Source: Clostridiales bacterium (GTDB lineage: Bacteria > Bacillota > Clostridia > Tissierellales > Sedimentibacteraceae). Taken from it: a DNA stretch of 9,442 nt. The translations under genes were made by a program, and so were the position numbers. The stretch is from contig DNNV01000221.1 in NCBI GenBank assembly GCA_003497505.1, forward strand, positions 1 to 9,442, given 5' to 3'. This document shows positions 6,603 through 9,442 of the stretch, in pieces (the first letter of the stretch is position 1; every line of letters begins with the position of its first letter). Below the pieces are notes generated by a model. That model ran no database searches. It was not told the origin of the DNA and saw only the letters and a program-made list of their open reading frames with translations.

Positions 6603-7556
6603 ATGATTAAAACAAATAAAATGAAAAGAAAAATTAATATTATTATCATAGCTCTTACAGTTATGCTTGCTCTTGCGGCATGCACCAGCCAGCCGCCAAA
6701 GCCTCAGGAACCTCAGACCTCTTCTCTTCCCTCTGCAGACAGGGCAGGAAATGAAATCAAAATACCATCAGAAATCAACAGGATTATATCTATATCTCCG
6801 TCAAATGCTGAAATGATAGTTTCGTTGGGATTTGGCGATAAGCTTGTAGCCGTTGATAAATACTCTGGAGGAATTGAAGGCATTCCTGAGGGAATTCCTT
6901 ACTTTGATATAATGAACCCCGACATTGAGCAGCTTGTGGCGCTGGAACCGGACATAATATATGCCACAGGAATGAGTCTCAGCGAGGGAAAAGACCCGTT
7001 TAAACCCCTTAAGGACTTAGGAATCACAGTTGCCTACATACCTTCAAGCAACAGCATCGATGGAATATATGGAGATATTATGTTTATTGCCGATTCCCTC
7101 AAGGTAGGTGCAAAGGGTCAGGAAATTGTGGACGGCATGAAGGTTAAAATAGAAGAATACAGAAAAGCAGGAGCATCCATTGCAGATAAGAAAACAGTCT
7201 ATTTTGAGATTGCGGGAGCACCTACTCTATACAGCTTCGGAAGCGGTGTATTTCTGAATGAAATGATTGAGCTCTTAGGCGCTGAAAATATACTTGCAGA
7301 TCAAAAAGAGTGGGTTCAGGTTTCAGACGAGGTAATCGTGGCTAAGAATCCCGATATTATTCTTACAAATGTTGACTATATAGAAAATGCTGTAGAAGAA
7401 ATAAAGAGCCGTAAGGGTTGGGAAAATGTGACTGCGGTAAAAAATAACGACGTATACTATATTGACAGAAACGCAAGCTCACTGTCCAATAAAAATATTA
7501 TCAAAGCTTTGGAACAGATGGCTGCTGTAATATATCCGGAAGTATATAAAAAATGA
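6603..7556 (+). CDS. btuF: Corrinoid ABC transporter substrate-binding lipoprotein (BtuF-like)
   Basis: Extracytoplasmic receptor that captures cobalamin or a precursor and hands it to the BtuCD complex. The 317-aa product has a basic start and a hydrophobic stretch ending in a lipobox (LAAC, Cys27), so it should be anchored to the outer face of the membrane as a lipoprotein. A Pro/Gln/Ser-rich linker follows. The rest is a class III (TroA/FepB/BtuF-type) binding fold: IPSEINRIISISPSNAEMI near residue 55, then the repeated pattern NPDIEQLVALEPDIIYA at the end of the first lobe, and an equivalent NPDIILTN in the second lobe. GGAGG lies 6 bases before the ATG. Its stop overlaps the btuC start by 4 bases (ATGA). 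The family also contains iron-siderophore and heme receptors. The upstream cobalamin riboswitch is the main reason to choose a corrinoid. Confidence 0.88.
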   Translation: MIKTNKMKRKINIIIIALTVMLALAACTSQPPKPQEPQTSSLPSADRAGNEIKIPSEINRIISISPSNAEMIVSLGFGDKLVAVDKYSGGIEGIPEGIPYFDIMNPDIEQLVALEPDIIYATGMSLSEGKDPFKPLKDLGITVAYIPSSNSIDGIYGDIMFIADSLKVGAKGQEIVDGMKVKIEEYRKAGASIADKKTVYFEIAGAPTLYSFGSGVFLNEMIELLGAENILADQKEWVQVSDEVIVAKNPDIILTNVDYIENAVEEIKSRKGWENVTAVKNNDVYYIDRNASSLSNKNIIKALEQMAAVIYPEVYKK

Positions 7557-8575
7557 GAAATTCCTTTAAAATAGCTTTATCCTTTTTAATTTGTATATTG
7601 GTCTTATTGCTGGGTGTTGCTCTGGGAAGTATTTATGTACCCTTCAGAGACATTCTTGCGGTAATTTACGGCAGGGTATTCTCCACATCCCTGCCATCTC
7701 ATATTCCCAGTGTTTCCGTATCAATCATATGGAATCTGAGGCTGCCTAGAGCATTGCTGGCATTTTTGGTGGGCGGATCACTTGCTGTAAGCGGCACGGT
7801 AATGCAGTCCATTTTGAAAAATCCGCTGGCTTCCTCCTACACCCTCGGAGTATCCTCCGGAGCATCTCTGGGAGCTGCTCTTGTAATAGCCTTCGGATTC
7901 AGCATACCATTTTTAGGTATGTTCACTCTCCCTGCCGCGGGACTTATATTCGGACTTTTGACTGTTTTTGCGGCAGTTAAATTTGCATCCCGTATGGATG
8001 AAAATCTGGAGAACAATACAATAATTTTGGTGGGAATGGTTTTTTCACTGTTTGTAAACGCCATACTTATGATTGTTACAGCCATGGCAGGTGACCATGT
8101 AGAGCAACTGACATTCTGGCAGATGGGCTCCTTTGCATTAAAAGGCTGGAGCAGCGTATTTGTACTTTTCCCCATCGTATTATTCGGCGTATTTATTTTA
8201 ATGTATTATTCAAAGGAAATGGACATAATGACATTCGGAGAGGAACAGGCATTCACCATGGGTGTGGATGTTTACAGGATTAAATGGCTGCTGTTAGGAT
8301 TATCTGCAGCACTTACGGGAAGCGCTATTTCCTTTGTAGGTGTCATAGGCTTTATTGATTTGATTGCACCCCACGTGGTCAGAAGAATTTTCGGTTCATC
8401 ACACAGGCTTGTGGTTCCTATGTCCATGCTTTTCGGAGGCTCCTTCATGGTTGTGTGCGATTTAATAGCCCGCACAATTATATCACCTTCCGAGCTGCCT
8501 GTGGGAGCGGTGACGGCGCTTATAGGCGCACCGTTTTTCGCGTATGTGTATTTCTCCAGAAGAAAGGGATTCTAA
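7553..8575 (+). CDS. btuC: Corrinoid ABC transporter permease (BtuC-like, FecCD family)
   Basis: Membrane subunit, working as a dimer, that forms the translocation path of the importer. The 340-aa length and about 10 hydrophobic spans are normal for the FecCD/BtuC family. Family marks include RLPRALLAFLVGGSLAVSG (63-81) followed by MQ, then KNPLASSYTLGVSSGASLG (89-107), and late in the protein GFIDLIAPHVVRRIFGSSHR (266-285), close to the cytoplasmic coupling region that meets the ATPase. The gene overlaps btuF by 4 bases and ends directly against btuD, so the three subunits are very likely co-translated. Siderophore permeases of the same family look alike, and the substrate call again depends on the riboswitch. 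Confidence 0.9.
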   Translation: MRNSFKIALSFLICILVLLLGVALGSIYVPFRDILAVIYGRVFSTSLPSHIPSVSVSIIWNLRLPRALLAFLVGGSLAVSGTVMQSILKNPLASSYTLGVSSGASLGAALVIAFGFSIPFLGMFTLPAAGLIFGLLTVFAAVKFASRMDENLENNTIILVGMVFSLFVNAILMIVTAMAGDHVEQLTFWQMGSFALKGWSSVFVLFPIVLFGVFILMYYSKEMDIMTFGEEQAFTMGVDVYRIKWLLLGLSAALTGSAISFVGVIGFIDLIAPHVVRRIFGSSHRLVVPMSMLFGGSFMVVCDLIARTIISPSELPVGAVTALIGAPFFAYVYFSRRKGF

Positions 8576-9352
8576 ATGCTTACTTTAAAAAATGTATCAG
8601 CCGGTTACAACGGTTACGATGTTATATCAGATATAAGTCTCAATGTGACAGAGGGTGAAAATCTCTGCATCATAGGTCCCAACGGCTGCGGAAAAACAAC
8701 TCTCATAAAGGCAATTGCGGGAATCATTCCTCACAGCGGTTCTATAAGCATAGACGGCATAAACACCTCCTCTATGAAGAGAGCTGATGTGGCAAAAAAA
8801 ATAGCAGTTATGAGCCAGATATCAAGCATATATTTTTCATATACTGTTTATGAAACAGTCCTTTTAGGACGATACCTGCACATGAAATCAGGAGCATTCA
8901 GAGAGCCCTCTTCAAAAGACTTGGAATATGCCCGGAAATGCATGAAGGCTGTTGGAATATTGGATTTGAAAAATAAACAAATAAGCACTCTGTCAGGAGG
9001 ACAGCTCCAGAGGGTGTATCTGGCAAGGACTCTGGCGCAGGAGCCCAGCATAATTTTGCTTGACGAACCTACAAACCACCTTGATTTGAAAAGTCAGGCA
9101 GAGCTCATAGATTTCCTGAAATTATGGTCAAGGCAGGAAGGCAATACGGTAATAGGCGTTCTTCACGATCTGAATCTCACCATGAAGCTTGCGGACAATG
9201 TGCTGCTTCTCAATAGCGGCACCACAGCGGCATACGGCAAATCCGACGAGGTTGTTTCTTCTAAAATGATTAATGAAGCATACGGAATGAACGTTTCGGA
9301 GTACATGATTGATTCTCTTAAATATTGGCAAAGCTTTGGAACGTCGCGTTAA
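8576..9352 (+). CDS. btuD: Corrinoid ABC transporter ATPase (BtuD-like)
   Basis: Cytoplasmic ATP-hydrolysing subunit that powers the BtuCD-type importer. The 258 residues carry all expected motifs: Walker A GPNGCGKTT (34-42), Q-loop glutamine 81, signature LSGGQ (139-143), Walker B IILLDEP with Asp163 and Glu164, D-loop NHLD (167-170) and H-loop His197. These residues are intact, so the protein should be active. The ATG follows the btuC stop with no gap, and GAAAGGG at the end of btuC serves as its ribosome binding site. The FepC/BtuD subfamily also serves siderophore uptake, so the specificity comes from the context. Confidence 0.9.
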   Translation: MLTLKNVSAGYNGYDVISDISLNVTEGENLCIIGPNGCGKTTLIKAIAGIIPHSGSISIDGINTSSMKRADVAKKIAVMSQISSIYFSYTVYETVLLGRYLHMKSGAFREPSSKDLEYARKCMKAVGILDLKNKQISTLSGGQLQRVYLARTLAQEPSIILLDEPTNHLDLKSQAELIDFLKLWSRQEGNTVIGVLHDLNLTMKLADNVLLLNSGTTAAYGKSDEVVSSKMINEAYGMNVSEYMIDSLKYWQSFGTSR

Positions 9353-9395
9353 TACTAATTCGCATTAAATAAGTTCCCTTAAAGCGAATTAGTAT
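9352..9395. repeat. 12-bp perfect inverted repeat after btuD
   Basis: ATACTAATTCGC (9352-9363) pairs perfectly with GCGAATTAGTAT (9384-9395) around a 20-base loop, starting on the last base of the btuD stop codon. The stem is AT-rich, and only a broken T stretch follows (GTTTTCTTA), so it is a poor terminator by itself. It could protect the 3' end of the transcript or mark a small element. Confidence 0.55.
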
Positions 9396-9412
9396 ATACT
9401 GTTTTCTTATGT

Positions 9413-9438
9413 TGTGGACAATTATTTGTCCGCATTTT
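9413..9438 (+). terminator. Probable terminator of the btuFCD operon
   Basis: TGTGGACAA (9413-9421) pairs with TTGTCCGCA (9426-9434), with one G-U pair and a TTAT loop, followed by TTTT and then AAAA at the window edge. The stem is good and the T-run is short. The AAAA on the left side is missing, so it is probably not bidirectional. Confidence 0.55.
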
Positions 9439-9442
9439 AAAA

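Noticed and set aside
7837..8175. Minus-strand open frame of 112 codons inside btuC
   Set aside because: It is antisense to a clearly coding, conserved membrane protein.
1..9442. CRISPR arrays, tRNA or rRNA genes, prophage or transposase genes, toxin-antitoxin or defence genes
   Set aside because: I looked for regular spaced repeats, tRNA-like cloverleaf ends and family motifs and saw none.

Overview
The window looks like a piece of a low-to-moderate GC, Gram-positive Clostridia-type chromosome. It has a T-box-controlled aminoacyl-tRNA synthetase, a cobalamin riboswitch with its own terminator, a lipoprotein-type (lipobox) substrate-binding protein, AGGAGG-like ribosome binding sites, near-consensus sigma-A promoters and U-tailed terminators. 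I cannot name the species from the sequence alone.

Left part (1-3170), minus strand: valS (valyl-tRNA synthetase, 883 aa) is preceded by a strong promoter and a complete T-box leader. The specifier loop reads GUA (valine), the T-box core is AGGTGGTACCGCGG, and a terminator and antiterminator compete for the same bases. Between the leader terminator and the valS start lie about 230 further bases. They contain a structured block that looks like a dispersed repeat.

Middle (3180-6120): azlC and azlD (branched-chain amino acid exporter, plus strand) sit behind two candidate promoters and end in a strong hairpin terminator. Next is the decayed 3' end of a sensor histidine kinase gene, with a frameshift in its glycine-rich ATP-lid region. 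Convergent with it is brnQ (sodium-coupled branched-chain amino acid importer, minus strand). So three different branched-chain amino acid functions lie side by side: valine charging, export and import.

Right part (6270-9442), plus strand: a sigma-A promoter drives a cobalamin riboswitch whose terminator lies just before a tightly packed three-gene ABC importer operon: btuF-like lipoprotein, btuC-like permease and btuD-like ATPase. The riboswitch indicates that the cargo is cobalamin or another corrinoid and that B12 represses the operon. Two hairpins follow btuD, and the second looks like the operon terminator.

All intact genes belong to well-known families. I see no evidence of a wholly new system. 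The less ordinary parts are the repeat-like insert in the valS leader, the kinase relic and the layout of the riboswitch expression platform.
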